Notes: generated by a model from the letters alone, not told the origin. A stretch of 12,517 nt of DNA from SAR202 cluster bacterium (GCA_009392075.1 VFHG01000182.1:1-12517), one strand, 5' to 3'; counted from the stretch's first letter, positions 1-7,687 are shown. A program made the numbers and translations.

Positions 1-172
1 AATCTCATTCTAGTGTATCGCTGAAAACGGGGCATCGATCAGTGTCTTGCGAAATCTGGGCATGAGGGAAGAAGGCCGATTGCGGGAGAACGAGTTCTTC
101 AAAGGGCGTTGGTGGGACACTCTGGTCTTCGGCCTGCTGATGGAAGAGTGGGTAGGATCTACCCGAAGATAA
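1..172 (+). CDS. GNAT-family N-acetyltransferase, C-terminal part (5' end outside window)
   Basis: The frame with codons starting at 14, 17 and so on reads CIAENGASISVLRNLGMREEG and later GRWWDTLVFGLLMEEW, ending at TAA 170-172. The pattern N-x-x-S-I-x-V-L-x-x-L-G-x-R-E-E-G followed by K-G-R-W-x-D-T-L-V-F-G-L-L-x-E-E-W is the acetyl-CoA-binding end of RimJ/RimL-type acetyltransferases, which acetylate protein N-termini or small amines. An in-frame TAG lies at 11-13. The three codons before it (ISF) still fit the family pattern R-I-x-x-x-C-x-x-E-N-x-x-S, so the gene may carry a nonsense mutation or base error; too little is visible to decide. Its last 14 bases overlap the end of the convergent hydrolase gene. 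Family assignment is fairly sure, intactness is not. Confidence 0.6.
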
Positions 173-923
173 AATCTCGGATGGCGGTGAAGTATTCGTC
201 CAGCCCCTTGAAGAGCAGGTCGTTATGGCCGGCCCCGGGGATCATCAGCATCTTTTTATCGGTCGAGGCGAAATTCCGGAACATATCCTCGGCGTCTTCC
301 AGGGGCGCCAACGCGTCCATCTCCCCGTGGATCACTAATACTGGGATGGCTATCGACGCCGCCTTGGCCCGGTAGGCTTCCTCTAGTTCGGCGGCCTGCT
401 GCTGACCCAGTCCGCTGGTGAACTGCCCCAGGCTGGGCCGTCCGCTTTCGATGATCACGCCGTTAATCACCTGTTCTTCTTTGGCCGCCAGCTCAAAGGC
501 CGAATGACGCCCCATCGACCGCCCCATCACATAGATGGGCCCGTGAAATCCGCTGGCTCCCAGGACGATTTGCATCGCCTCAAACACGGTGTTGGCGTCG
601 GAGAGCATGGTGGTGAAGGACGGAGTGCCGCCGCTCTTTCCATAGCCACGGTAGTCGGCAACGAAGAAGTTGATTCCGATCTGGTTGTACATCGGAGCGA
701 TGGAGTTGTAGTCGATGGCTGTCTCGCCGTTGCCGTAGAAGAACAATATGGTCGGATTGCTGTTACCCGCCGGGAAAAACCGGCAGGACAAGCCAATGTC
801 ATCTCCTACGTTCACCGTGTAGTCCTGCACGCCTTCAGGTGTGTCGGACCAGCCCTGCCGGGGAAAGAAGGAGCTCATTGATATCTGGGGGTCGTCCAGA
901 GGTGAGTAGTCGACTTGGGCCAT
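159..923 (-). CDS. alpha/beta hydrolase (serine hydrolase, Bem46/S33-like)
   Basis: A 254-residue cytoplasmic alpha/beta-hydrolase that probably cleaves an ester, amide or similar bond; the substrate is unknown. The strand after the N-terminal region reads FFYGNGET (61-68, oxyanion-hole region), then DYRGYGKSGG (90-99). The nucleophile elbow is GRSMG (134-138) with Ser136. The acid is probably Asp203 in HGEMDALAP and the base His233 in GAGHNDL. The YGNG and DYRGYGKS pattern is closer to the Bem46/ABHD13-type group than to classical lipases. I chose the start at 923 because a GGAG lies 8 bases upstream on the minus strand; a start at 968 would add 15 residues and overlap the preceding gene. 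It follows the upstream hydrolase gene by 25 bases, so both are likely one transcript with the dioxygenase at 1914-2963. There is no signal peptide. Confidence 0.88.
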   Translation of the reverse strand: MAQVDYSPLDDPQISMSSFFPRQGWSDTPEGVQDYTVNVGDDIGLSCRFFPAGNSNPTILFFYGNGETAIDYNSIAPMYNQIGINFFVADYRGYGKSGGTPSFTTMLSDANTVFEAMQIVLGASGFHGPIYVMGRSMGRHSAFELAAKEEQVINGVIIESGRPSLGQFTSGLGQQQAAELEEAYRAKAASIAIPVLVIHGEMDALAPLEDAEDMFRNFASTDKKMLMIPGAGHNDLLFKGLDEYFTAIRDFIFG

Positions 924-948
924 GTTTAATACTCCACAAATGCCGAAC

Positions 949-1821
949 TTAGCCGAAGAACCCATCATTGATGTGGCTTTTCAAGACTTCCGCGACCAGT
1001 TCCGGCCTCTGGATGGGCACGTCATGGACGCTGTTTTCAAGCCAAACAGTCTTGCTATTAGGCAGCATCTCCTCAGCTTCGTCCACTGAAAACATCCGGC
1101 GCTGGCCCCGGTCCTGGGTGGACGGGTCGGCCTGCTGCCGGGCCGGCATGATCAACACTGGGCATTGTACCTGCTTGTAGAGTTGAACCGGCCGGTGGTC
1201 CCAAAGAGCTTCAATAATCCTCAGGTGGTTGGCCCGGGTGAGCCGCGCTTTGATGGTCTGGTCCGCCAAAACTTCAAAATTGGCCATCACCACTTCGTGG
1301 GACCCGGGTGCCATGCCTCCGCCTTGGTGCCGATTCCGGACCCGTTCTTTGAAGTCCTCCAATTTCACGCCGGTGAAGTCCGGCGGCGACATCTCCAACT
1401 TTGCGTCCTCAACGCTGTCATAGCGGGCGGAGGCGTTAATCATTCCACCGTCGACCCAGGCCATGCCATTCAACGATTCGGGCGCGCGCACCGCCAATTC
1501 TAAGGCGACACTGCCTCCCCAAGAGTGGCCGACCACGATCGGAGGGGGCCCTCCCAAATGGTCAATGACACCGAGCACGTCTCGGGTCACGGAGGCGAAG
1601 TCGTATCCCTCGGTGGGCTTGGCGCTCTCGCCGTGACCCCGCTGATCCAGGGCGATCACTGCGTAGTCTTTGGCCAGGATCGGGGCGACCATGTCCCAGA
1701 TATGACAGCTGGAAGCCAGGCCATGAAGCAGCACCATAGGCGGCCCGGACCCGCCCCAGTCCCGGTAGTGGAAGTCCAACCCGTTAACTGTCACCCATTT
1801 TTCGCTAGGGGCCTGTGCCAT
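949..1821 (-). CDS. alpha/beta hydrolase (GHSWGG type)
   Basis: A 290-residue alpha/beta-fold hydrolase. Visible in order: LLHGLASS (31-38, oxyanion loop), ALDQRGHGES (57-66), nucleophile elbow GHSWGG (98-103) with Ser100, a cap region of about 125-210, probable acid Asp232 in QQADPST, and base His266 in SVHDVPIQRPE. Length and motif order match the large family that includes C-C bond hydrolases, epoxide hydrolases and perhydrolases. Serine as nucleophile argues against a haloalkane dehalogenase or epoxide hydrolase, which use Asp. The start at 1821 has a GAGG 7 bases upstream. It sits between a ring-cleavage dioxygenase and a second hydrolase on the same strand, so hydrolysis of a ring-opened product is plausible but is inference from neighbours only. 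No transmembrane segment or signal peptide is seen. Confidence 0.9.
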   Translation of the reverse strand: MAQAPSEKWVTVNGLDFHYRDWGGSGPPMVLLHGLASSCHIWDMVAPILAKDYAVIALDQRGHGESAKPTEGYDFASVTRDVLGVIDHLGGPPPIVVGHSWGGSVALELAVRAPESLNGMAWVDGGMINASARYDSVEDAKLEMSPPDFTGVKLEDFKERVRNRHQGGGMAPGSHEVVMANFEVLADQTIKARLTRANHLRIIEALWDHRPVQLYKQVQCPVLIMPARQQADPSTQDRGQRRMFSVDEAEEMLPNSKTVWLENSVHDVPIQRPELVAEVLKSHINDGFFG

Positions 1822-1853
1822 CTATCAAACCTCGATTAATACCGGACTCAGAC

Positions 1854-1885
1854 CGGCCCGCCCCGACCGTAGTCGGGGCGGGCCG
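1854..1885 (-). terminator. GC-rich hairpin between dioxygenase and hydrolase genes
   Basis: A perfect 14-bp inverted repeat, CGGCCCGCCCCGAC (1854-1867) and its complement (1872-1885), with a 4-base loop CGTA. It lies 28 bases after the stop of the minus-strand dioxygenase gene and 32 bases before the start of the next hydrolase gene. There is no T-run on the minus strand, so it is not a canonical intrinsic terminator. It may attenuate transcription or protect the 3' end of the dioxygenase mRNA inside the operon. Confidence 0.45.
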
Positions 1886-1913
1886 TCTTCGATTCTTGAA
1901 TGCGCCGGTTGGT

Positions 1914-2963
1914 TTACTGCCAGAGAGCGAATCCCCAGCCACCGCCGGTACCCGCAGGCGACCGGTAGACCGGTACGTACTCCACAACTTCCATGTCTAG
2001 ATGCTCGCAGGCTCCGGCCGCGGTGATCCAGTTGAGGATCTCCGAGTTTCCGGAGTTCAGCCGATACCGAGGCAGCGCCGCCAATTGATTTACGTCTTTT
2101 TCCCGCATCCCTTTGATCGCCAGTTGGTCGATCTCTTCGTCCACTAAGAAATGGCTCAGGCCGCCGGAACCGACCACGGCCACCTTCTTCTCGCTATCCC
2201 AGTCCTTGATGATCTTGGCCATGGACCGGCCCAGGTTGTAGCAACGCTTGGCGCTGGGCTGATTGGGCGGGTAGAAGGTGTTCTGGGTCACAGGCACGAT
2301 GGACCTGATCTTGTTATTCATGATCCGCTTGACCACGAACGCATAGGCGTGGGGCATGGCTTGTGGCCTTCGCTCGGTCACGATGGGAGCGTTCAGGTAC
2401 CCAACCGGCCCGACCGTCCCGCCGGCCTCTTTGTTCATGTAGCGGGCGTGGGCGATGTCGAAGTCGTCCTCGATCAAGTTTTCGATCAGGTGCAATGCCA
2501 ATTGTGAGTCTACCGGCACGTCTATTTCTTCGGTCCCGTAGCCCCACATGGAGGCTTTGACTGCCGGTGGAGAATCCTCTCGCACCGGTCGGGGAGTGAG
2601 ATGCATAGTGTCGCCCCAGTAGATGGAAAACATAGGCATGTTGTCGTCGAAGAACAGCTCTTCTTGGTCGTCCCCGACGATCACCACCACATCGGGGTCA
2701 GCCTCGAGTAAGGCTCCCTCCAATGCTACGAGGCCTTTCTGGCAGGCTTCGAACTGGGCTTCAAACTTCTCTACGGTCAATCTTGTTGCGATGGCCGGGT
2801 CGGCCGTGGCTAGGAGTTCGTCGTAGGTCTTAGTTGAGCCGTCCTCTAGGGACAGCAACATCGGGTTTCCTTTGTCGCGGGCCGCATAATCGCCCCACAT
2901 GTTGCCAGGCAGGCTCAGCATAGGGCTATGAGAAGTGCCAAGGCCCAAAACGATCTCAGCCAT
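1914..2963 (-). CDS. LigB-family (class III) extradiol ring-cleavage dioxygenase
   Basis: A 349-residue protein of the LigB superfamily (protocatechuate 4,5-dioxygenase beta and relatives), which open catechol-type rings next to the hydroxyl pair using non-haem Fe(II). Matching landmarks: GTSHSPML at 9-16 (His12, first metal ligand position), a second-ligand segment VIVGDDQEELFFDD at 94-107, GSGGLSH at 265-271 (His271, catalytic-base position) and NSGNSEILNW at 303-312 (Glu308, third-ligand position). His205 in MPHAYAF is another conserved-looking histidine. Oddly, the second-ligand segment, usually N-D-H, reads D-D-Q (Gln100), so metal binding may differ. The start has a strong AAGGAG just upstream. 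It is first in a minus-strand group with two alpha/beta hydrolases, a layout seen in meta-cleavage pathways. Family is secure; substrate and even dioxygenase activity are not. Confidence 0.85.
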   Translation of the reverse strand: MAEIVLGLGTSHSPMLSLPGNMWGDYAARDKGNPMLLSLEDGSTKTYDELLATADPAIATRLTVEKFEAQFEACQKGLVALEGALLEADPDVVVIVGDDQEELFFDDNMPMFSIYWGDTMHLTPRPVREDSPPAVKASMWGYGTEEIDVPVDSQLALHLIENLIEDDFDIAHARYMNKEAGGTVGPVGYLNAPIVTERRPQAMPHAYAFVVKRIMNNKIRSIVPVTQNTFYPPNQPSAKRCYNLGRSMAKIIKDWDSEKKVAVVGSGGLSHFLVDEEIDQLAIKGMREKDVNQLAALPRYRLNSGNSEILNWITAAGACEHLDMEVVEYVPVYRSPAGTGGGWGFALWQ

Positions 2964-3048
2964 GTTCTCTCCTTCTTGGGGCCGGTTTCACTCGATATAA
3001 CCGGGGAAGAAATTACTGGATACATAATCCGCTGGAACAGCAGAATTC

Positions 3049-3063
3049 GCAAGCATTGCTTGC
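3049..3063. promoter_or_regulatory. 15-bp palindrome, possible operator
   Basis: GCAAGCA (3049-3055), one central T, then TGCTTGC (3057-3063): a perfect 7+7 dyad. It lies 86 bases upstream of the dioxygenase start, in the region where that gene's promoter should be. On the minus strand TTATAT (3000-2995) and TTATGT (3028-3023) are only weak -10 candidates. The dyad could bind a dimeric regulator such as a TetR- or GntR-type protein; no such gene is in the window. Confidence 0.35.
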
Positions 3064-3117
3064 AGGTGCACTCCTGTTCATACCGAAGTAATCATGCCCG
3101 ACCCATGCAGGCCTTCA

Positions 3118-3260
3118 CGTAGGGGCAGGTTTTCAACCTGCCCTGCTGGCAGTTGAACGTCCTGTTGTTGCAGGTTATGTGGGGGGCTGACATCGAGTGG
3201 GGTCTCCGATATAAAATAGGTGAACCCGAGATCGAGCGGGTTAGAAACCACGCCCCTACG
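3118..3260. repeat. degenerate inverted-repeat element (GTAGGGGC...GCCCCTAC type)
   Basis: CGTAGGGGC at 3118-3126 is repeated inverted as GCCCCTACG at 3252-3260, bounding 143 bases. Inside the left end is a hairpin, GGGCAGGTT (3123-3131) and AACCTGCCC (3135-3143) with loop TTC. The stretch has no credible gene, and frames across it on both strands lack family features or ribosome sites. It resembles short non-coding inverted repeats scattered between genes in some Chloroflexota; that comparison is from memory. The rest of the gap (2964-3306) holds only weak promoter candidates. Confidence 0.45.
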
Positions 3261-3306
3261 GCAAATTGCACAGGATTCTTGGAATCTGTTACAGGCCCGG
3301 ATGACA

Positions 3307-3342
3307 AAGAGAAGGGGCTGCCTGGTGGCAGCCCCTTCTCTT
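3307..3342 (-). terminator. Intrinsic terminator of the dienelactone hydrolase gene
   Basis: A perfect 16-bp stem: AAGAGAAGGGGCTGCC (3307-3322) and its complement (3327-3342) around the loop TGGT. It begins 21 bases after the stop codon of the minus-strand gene. Read on the minus strand the descending arm ends in CCTTCTCTT followed by TGTC, a T-rich tail partly inside the stem. Confidence 0.75.
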
Positions 3343-3363
3343 GATCTACGGTCGTATTCCGGT

Positions 3364-4107
3364 TTAGCTGAGGTGCTTCCCAAAGAAGGAGACGACCTTT
3401 TCCCAGCCGTCGGTCGCTGCTTCCTGGTGGTAGCTGGGCCGGTCTACTGCGAAGAATCCGTGGCCGGCTCCGGGGTACATGTGGAACTCATAGTTCTTGT
3501 TCAGACGTTTGAGCTCCGCCTCAGTCTCGGCGACGTCGGCTGGCGACGGACGGCCGTCTTCCTCGCCGAACAGTCCGAGGAGTGGGCAATCCAGGCCATC
3601 AGTGAAGTCGATGGGCCACTTGGGCATGGCGGGGGTCAGTTCGTCATTCCCCTTGGTCACTCCACCGCCCCAGCAGTCCACTGCAGCATCGACGTTGTCT
3701 AGAGTGCAGGCGCCCAGGTAGGTCTGGCGTCCGCCGGAACAAAACCCGATGAGTCCAACCTTGCCGTTGACGTAGGGCAAGCTACGCAGATATTCCATGG
3801 CTGCGGCCACATCGCCCATGGTCCGCACGTCGGGCATACCGCCGGCCTCGCGGATGCTGGTGCTGTTGTCGGTAGGCGAACCCTTGCCCTCGCGGAAGTG
3901 GAGGTTGGGGGAGATGGTCGCAAACCCGTTATAGGCCAACTTCCGGGCCATCTCTTTGGAGGCTGCGTCCCAGCCTGGCATATGATGAATCAAGACCACG
4001 CTGCCAACGGGTCCGGCGCCCAAGGGGCGCGCCAGGTAGGCATCAATCTGGTCTCCCTCATGTCCATTGATGAGAACGGTCTCGGCTATCAGTCCTTCGT
4101 ACGGCAT
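3364..4107 (-). CDS. Dienelactone hydrolase family protein
   Basis: A 247-residue alpha/beta hydrolase of the dienelactone hydrolase family. Characterised members hydrolyse 4-carboxymethylenebut-2-en-4-olide to maleylacetate in chlorocatechol-type ortho pathways; many relatives have other ester or lactone substrates. The nucleophile elbow is GFCSGG (121-126) with Cys123 in place of the usual serine, which defines the family. The acid is probably Asp184 in FGEEDGRPSP and the base His216 in YPGAGHGFF, followed by the typical C-terminal helix. IHHMPGW (40-46) supplies the oxyanion region. Length is normal for the family. The start at 4107 has GGAGG 7 bases upstream. The gene has its own promoter candidate (4180-4208) and terminator (3307-3342), so it is probably a single-gene transcript, divergent from the flavin monooxygenase operon. 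No signal peptide: cytoplasmic. Confidence 0.92.
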   Translation of the reverse strand: MPYEGLIAETVLINGHEGDQIDAYLARPLGAGPVGSVVLIHHMPGWDAASKEMARKLAYNGFATISPNLHFREGKGSPTDNSTSIREAGGMPDVRTMGDVAAAMEYLRSLPYVNGKVGLIGFCSGGRQTYLGACTLDNVDAAVDCWGGGVTKGNDELTPAMPKWPIDFTDGLDCPLLGLFGEEDGRPSPADVAETEAELKRLNKNYEFHMYPGAGHGFFAVDRPSYHQEAATDGWEKVVSFFGKHLS

Positions 4108-4179
4108 GGATAGTCCTCCAAAATCTAACTAAAAATCCCGGAATCTATGGTCGTTCCGGCGTGCGCGTAGTGCCGCAGT

Positions 4180-4208
4180 AGATTACTACCGGCAACGGAC
4201 TGCGTCAA
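4180..4208 (-). promoter_or_regulatory. Candidate sigma-70-type promoter for the dienelactone hydrolase gene
   Basis: On the minus strand TTGACG (4208-4203) is followed after 17 bases by TAATCT (4185-4180). The -35 box is strong and the -10 box moderate. Transcription would start near 4173, giving a leader of about 65 bases. Confidence 0.4.
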
Positions 4209-4240
4209 TCGGACTTTGGCGATAACTGTGGCGTTCCCCG

Positions 4241-4270
4241 TTGGCATTCGAAAGTGGGTACGGCTATAAT
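4241..4270 (+). promoter_or_regulatory. Sigma-70-type promoter for the LimB-like operon
   Basis: TTGGCA (4241-4246) is followed after 18 bases by a perfect TATAAT (4265-4270). Transcription would start near 4277, leaving a leader of about 110 bases. That leader holds an imperfect hairpin, TGCCC (4334-4338) pairing with GGGCA (4357-4361). The bases AATGCGCCCAA at and after the -10 box recur at the ferredoxin promoter. Nothing else is seen in the 4108-4388 gap. Confidence 0.65.
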
Positions 4271-4388
4271 GCGCCCAATCACCCACCGCGCTCATATTAT
4301 GTCGATCACCACGCCTGCATTTCCGTAGATTGATGCCCGCGGGGGTTACGGCCGTGGGGCAATAGGTTATTTAGGAGAGTAGAACAAC

Positions 4389-5555
4389 ATGGCTCTACCA
4401 GAGCGGATGAAATTCGGAATATTCATGGGACCTTTCCACCGGGTTGGAGAAAATCCCACATTGGCCATCGACCGTGACCTGGAGCTGGTGCAGTGGCTGG
4501 ACCACCTGGGCTTCGACGAGGCCTGGATCGGCGAGCACCACAGCGCTGGTTGGGAGACCATATCCTCACCGGAATTATTCATGGCCGTGGCTGCCGACCG
4601 CACCAAGCACATCAAGTTGGGCACGGGCGTGATCAGCCTGCCCTACCACCATCCCTTCATGGTGGCCAACCGGATGGTCCAGCTTGACCACATGACCCAC
4701 GGAAGGGTGATGTTGGGGGTTGGCCCCGGCGCGCTACCAGGCGATGCCTACATGTTGGGAATCGACCCGACGACGCAACGCCAACGCATGGATGAATCGT
4801 TCGGACTTGTCCTGCGCTTGATGACTGAGACTGAACCCATCACCTACAAGAGCGACTGGTTCGAGCTTCGCGAGGCCATGCTGCAACTGCGCCCCTACAC
4901 GAAGCCCCACATGCCGATCTCCGTGGCCTCGGTACAGTCTCCCGCCGGAGTCGCCCTGGCCGGCAAGTACGGCGCCTCGGTGCTGACGATCACCCGGCCC
5001 CGTGACCCAGGCGCTCCGGAATCAGATCTGGCCGCGCTCTGGGACGTCGCCGAGGAATCGGCCGCCGAGCACAACAAAGTGGTGAACCGGGACGACTGGC
5101 GCCTGGTGATTCCCGTGCACATCGCCGAGACCCGGAAAGAGGCCATCGAGCAGGCTCGTATCGGCGCCGGCCGTTACCAGGGTGAGTATTTCGAGCACAC
5201 CATGGGCCGGGACCCAGTGATTGACGGCCCTCAGGAAAAAATCATCGAGGCCATGATTGACAACGGTAGCTGGATCATTGGCGACCCCGACGATTGCATC
5301 GCCGGTATCCGCAAGCTTGAAGAACGGAGTGGCGGCTTCGGTGGTTTCATGGTCCAGACCATTGACTGGGCGCAGCGGGAGCAGGTCCTCCACAGCTTTG
5401 AGCTACTGGCGCGGTACGTCATGCCCCAGTTCCAGGGTTCGACTCTCAGCACCGCTGCTTCCAACCAGTGGGCATATGAGCACCAAGAGATCTTGAGCGC
5501 CGGCCGGGTGCAGGCCATCAACCGGGCGAAGTCGGACTACGCGACCCGGACCTAG
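4389..5555 (+). CDS. Luciferase-like flavin-dependent monooxygenase (LimB-like)
   Basis: A 388-residue member of the luciferase-like (LLM) flavin monooxygenases, TIM-barrel enzymes that use reduced flavin and O2 to insert oxygen into organic substrates. Landmarks: KFGIFMGPF (8-16, first strand), DEAWIGEHHSAGWE (43-56), KLGTGVISLPYHHP (76-89), GRVMLGVGPGALPGDAYMLG (105-124), and WIIGDPDDCI (295-304) near the end. The length and WIGEHH/YHHP pattern are closest to the limonene 1,2-monooxygenase-like branch; the substrate itself cannot be read. AGGAG lies about 11 bases before the ATG, a rather long spacing. First gene of a three-gene operon, 11 bases before the quinone reductase, which might supply or process a partner substrate (inference). 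Cytoplasmic, no signal peptide. Confidence 0.92.
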   Translation: MALPERMKFGIFMGPFHRVGENPTLAIDRDLELVQWLDHLGFDEAWIGEHHSAGWETISSPELFMAVAADRTKHIKLGTGVISLPYHHPFMVANRMVQLDHMTHGRVMLGVGPGALPGDAYMLGIDPTTQRQRMDESFGLVLRLMTETEPITYKSDWFELREAMLQLRPYTKPHMPISVASVQSPAGVALAGKYGASVLTITRPRDPGAPESDLAALWDVAEESAAEHNKVVNRDDWRLVIPVHIAETRKEAIEQARIGAGRYQGEYFEHTMGRDPVIDGPQEKIIEAMIDNGSWIIGDPDDCIAGIRKLEERSGGFGGFMVQTIDWAQREQVLHSFELLARYVMPQFQGSTLSTAASNQWAYEHQEILSAGRVQAINRAKSDYATRT

Positions 5556-5566
5556 GCGCAAAAACT

Positions 5567-6547
5567 ATGAAAGCAGTGTGGTACGAGCGTAACGGCGACG
5601 CCGACATTCTCGAATACGGCGACATGCCCGACCCCGAGCCGGGGCCGGGCGAGGTCTTGGTCCGCATAGTGACCTCCGGTGTTAACCCGTCAGACTGGAA
5701 GCGCCGGCAGGGGCTGACAAACCTGATCGATTTTCCCAGAGTCATACCCAATCAAGACGGGGCTGGGGTGATTGAAGCCGTGGGCTCAGGCGTGGACCAG
5801 TCTCGGGCGGGTGAGCGGGTCTGGCTATTCGAGTCCCAATTCCGGCGCCCCTTCGGCACCGGCGCTGAGTACACTGCACAGCCCAGCGGTCACGCGGTCC
5901 GCTTGCCGGATAACGCTGACTTCGCGGCAGCAGCGGGTCTGGGCGTTCCTGCCATGACCGCGCACCGCTGTGTCTTCTCCGATGGCCCGGTCACCGGAAA
6001 GACCGTCCTAGTACCGGGCGGAGCGGGCGCAGTAGGGCACTACGCTATCCAACTGGCCAAGTTGGGAGGCGCGGCCGTCATCAGCACCGTTAGCTCGGAT
6101 GAGAAGGCTCAGATCGCCCTGGCGGCGGGCACCGACCATACTATCAACTACCGGGAAGAGGACGTGGCCGAGAAGATCTTTGATCTAACCGGGGGCGCGG
6201 GCGTCGAAATCGTAGTTGAGGTAGATATGGCGGCCAATTTCTCAGTGAGCCAGCAGGTGCTGAAAAGCTCCGGGGTGTTGGCGGTTTACGCAGCGGGCAG
6301 TTCCCAGGGACCAGCGGTGCCCCTCAAGTTTAATTCTACCAACGTCACGGTACGCATGGTTTTGGTCTACGATATGCCGGAGGTCGCCAAGGCCGCGGCG
6401 GTGGCCGATATCACCAACTGGCTGGAGCAGGGCAAGCTAACTTCCTTTGCCGGCCCCCACTTCCCTCTGGAAAGACTCAAAGACGCTCACCTGGCTGTCG
6501 AGAACGGCGCCGTCGGCAAAGTCGTCGTCGATGTTAGCGATGAGTAG
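5567..6547 (+). CDS. Zinc-independent MDR oxidoreductase (NADPH:quinone reductase-like)
   Basis: A 326-residue medium-chain dehydrogenase/reductase of the quinone oxidoreductase/zeta-crystallin group. The N-terminal GroES-like domain (1 to about 120) starts MKAVWYERNGDADIL and contains GVNPSDWKRRQG (38-49) and NQDGAGVIEAVG (62-73). The Rossmann domain has VPGGAGAVGHYAIQLAKLGGA (149-169) for NAD(P)H. The catalytic-zinc and structural-zinc cysteines of alcohol dehydrogenases are absent. These enzymes reduce quinones or the double bond of enones. The length equals that of bacterial Qor. No clear ribosome site is seen in the 11-base gap after the monooxygenase, so translation is probably coupled. 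It may reduce an unsaturated product of the upstream monooxygenase, which is inference from position. Confidence 0.9.
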   Translation: MKAVWYERNGDADILEYGDMPDPEPGPGEVLVRIVTSGVNPSDWKRRQGLTNLIDFPRVIPNQDGAGVIEAVGSGVDQSRAGERVWLFESQFRRPFGTGAEYTAQPSGHAVRLPDNADFAAAAGLGVPAMTAHRCVFSDGPVTGKTVLVPGGAGAVGHYAIQLAKLGGAAVISTVSSDEKAQIALAAGTDHTINYREEDVAEKIFDLTGGAGVEIVVEVDMAANFSVSQQVLKSSGVLAVYAAGSSQGPAVPLKFNSTNVTVRMVLVYDMPEVAKAAAVADITNWLEQGKLTSFAGPHFPLERLKDAHLAVENGAVGKVVVDVSDE

Positions 6548-6550
6548 ATC

Positions 6551-7687
6551 ATGACTAGCTCTGGAAACAACATGGAAGGAACAGTGGCCGTGGTAGGCGG
6601 TGGTGTGGTTGGATGCTTCATCGCCTACCGGCTGGCGGCGATGGGTGTTTCGATTACTCTTGTTGAACAGGAAGGCCCAGGCGCCGGGGCAACGGGAAAT
6701 TCGGCAGGAAACATTCAGCCTGCTTCAGGTGATGACGACGCTTACAAGATCGCGTTAGGCGCGGAGAGCCTCGCCCTTTGGCGCAATCAACTGCCTCGGA
6801 TCAAAGAAGCTGCTGGGGAAATCGATTTTCTCGAGCAGGACGTACGCTATTTCTACGCCGCCACGAACAATCAAGAAGAAGAGGATGTGCGCCGCATCCT
6901 GCGCGACGTCACCGCCGCCGGGTTAAAAGCCGAATGGGTGGATGGCGCTGCCGCCCGCCAGATGGAGCCCCGTCTATCGCCGTCGATAACCGGCGGAATG
7001 CTCCACACTGACTGCATCCAGATGGACCCCAAGTTGTTCATGGCGGCTTTTGCCAACGCTGCCGAGGCTGTCGGCGTGACGTTTCAGCGCAAGAACCAGG
7101 CTGCAGGTCTGACCGTCACGGGCGGCCGCATCAGGGGCGTTAAACTTCAGGACACAAGCACTCTGGAATGCTCATCTGTAGTCCTGGCGACCGGGGCCTG
7201 GACCCTGAAAGCAGTTTCCGATTGGCTGGGCTACGACCTCCCGGTGGAACCATTCGGACTGCAAAAACTTCACCTGGGTCTGGGCACGGCCGACCCACTA
7301 CACTGCGCCGTCCGTTGGAACGGGGTGAACATCGTCTGTCGTAGAGACGGGCTGGTGCACGCCGGTAGCCGGTTCGACCCCGCGGGGTTCGATGCCCAGC
7401 CTTCGGCCGAATCCGAACAATGGCTGCTGGAGCAGGTGGCGGCGATCCTACCCGGTTTTCAGCCTTCCGGAGTCGAGAACATCGCCGCATTCGCTGCCTC
7501 CACTCCTGCCCGCATACCCCTAATTGGCCAATTACCCGGAATCGACGGCATCTACCTTGCTGTTCCAAGCACCGATGGCTTTCTCATGGCTGCGGTGTTG
7601 GCCGAGATGACGGCCAATCTCATGGTCAACGGTGCTACCCACCATTTGATGGGCCGAAGCCCTCTGGCCCAAGCCAAAGCCCGTTAA
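6551..7687 (+). CDS. FAD-dependent oxidoreductase, DAO family
   Basis: A 378-residue flavoprotein of the D-amino-acid oxidase/glycine oxidase superfamily. The dinucleotide fold is VAVVGGGVVGCFIAYRLAAMG (12-32, G-x-G-x-x-G), with the ribose-binding acidic residue Glu39 in LVEQ. ATGNSAGNIQP (47-57) is the FAD pyrophosphate segment. VVLATGAW (210-217) and the C-terminal STPARIPLIGQLPGIDGIYLAVP (317-339) are typical. Such enzymes oxidise C-N bonds of amino acids, N-methyl amino acids or related amines, making an imine and H2O2 when O2 is the acceptor. The substrate is unknown. It starts 3 bases after the quinone reductase stop; an internal ATG at 6572 (residue 8) is an alternative start just before the Rossmann strand. 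Last gene of the operon; a T-run at 7692-7699 follows but no convincing hairpin. Confidence 0.9.
   Translation: MTSSGNNMEGTVAVVGGGVVGCFIAYRLAAMGVSITLVEQEGPGAGATGNSAGNIQPASGDDDAYKIALGAESLALWRNQLPRIKEAAGEIDFLEQDVRYFYAATNNQEEEDVRRILRDVTAAGLKAEWVDGAAARQMEPRLSPSITGGMLHTDCIQMDPKLFMAAFANAAEAVGVTFQRKNQAAGLTVTGGRIRGVKLQDTSTLECSSVVLATGAWTLKAVSDWLGYDLPVEPFGLQKLHLGLGTADPLHCAVRWNGVNIVCRRDGLVHAGSRFDPAGFDAQPSAESEQWLLEQVAAILPGFQPSGVENIAAFAASTPARIPLIGQLPGIDGIYLAVPSTDGFLMAAVLAEMTANLMVNGATHHLMGRSPLAQAKAR

Noticed and set aside
3078..3383. Minus-strand frame of about 100 codons in the gap before the dienelactone hydrolase gene
   Set aside because: It spans the terminator hairpin and the inverted-repeat element and has no recognisable protein character.
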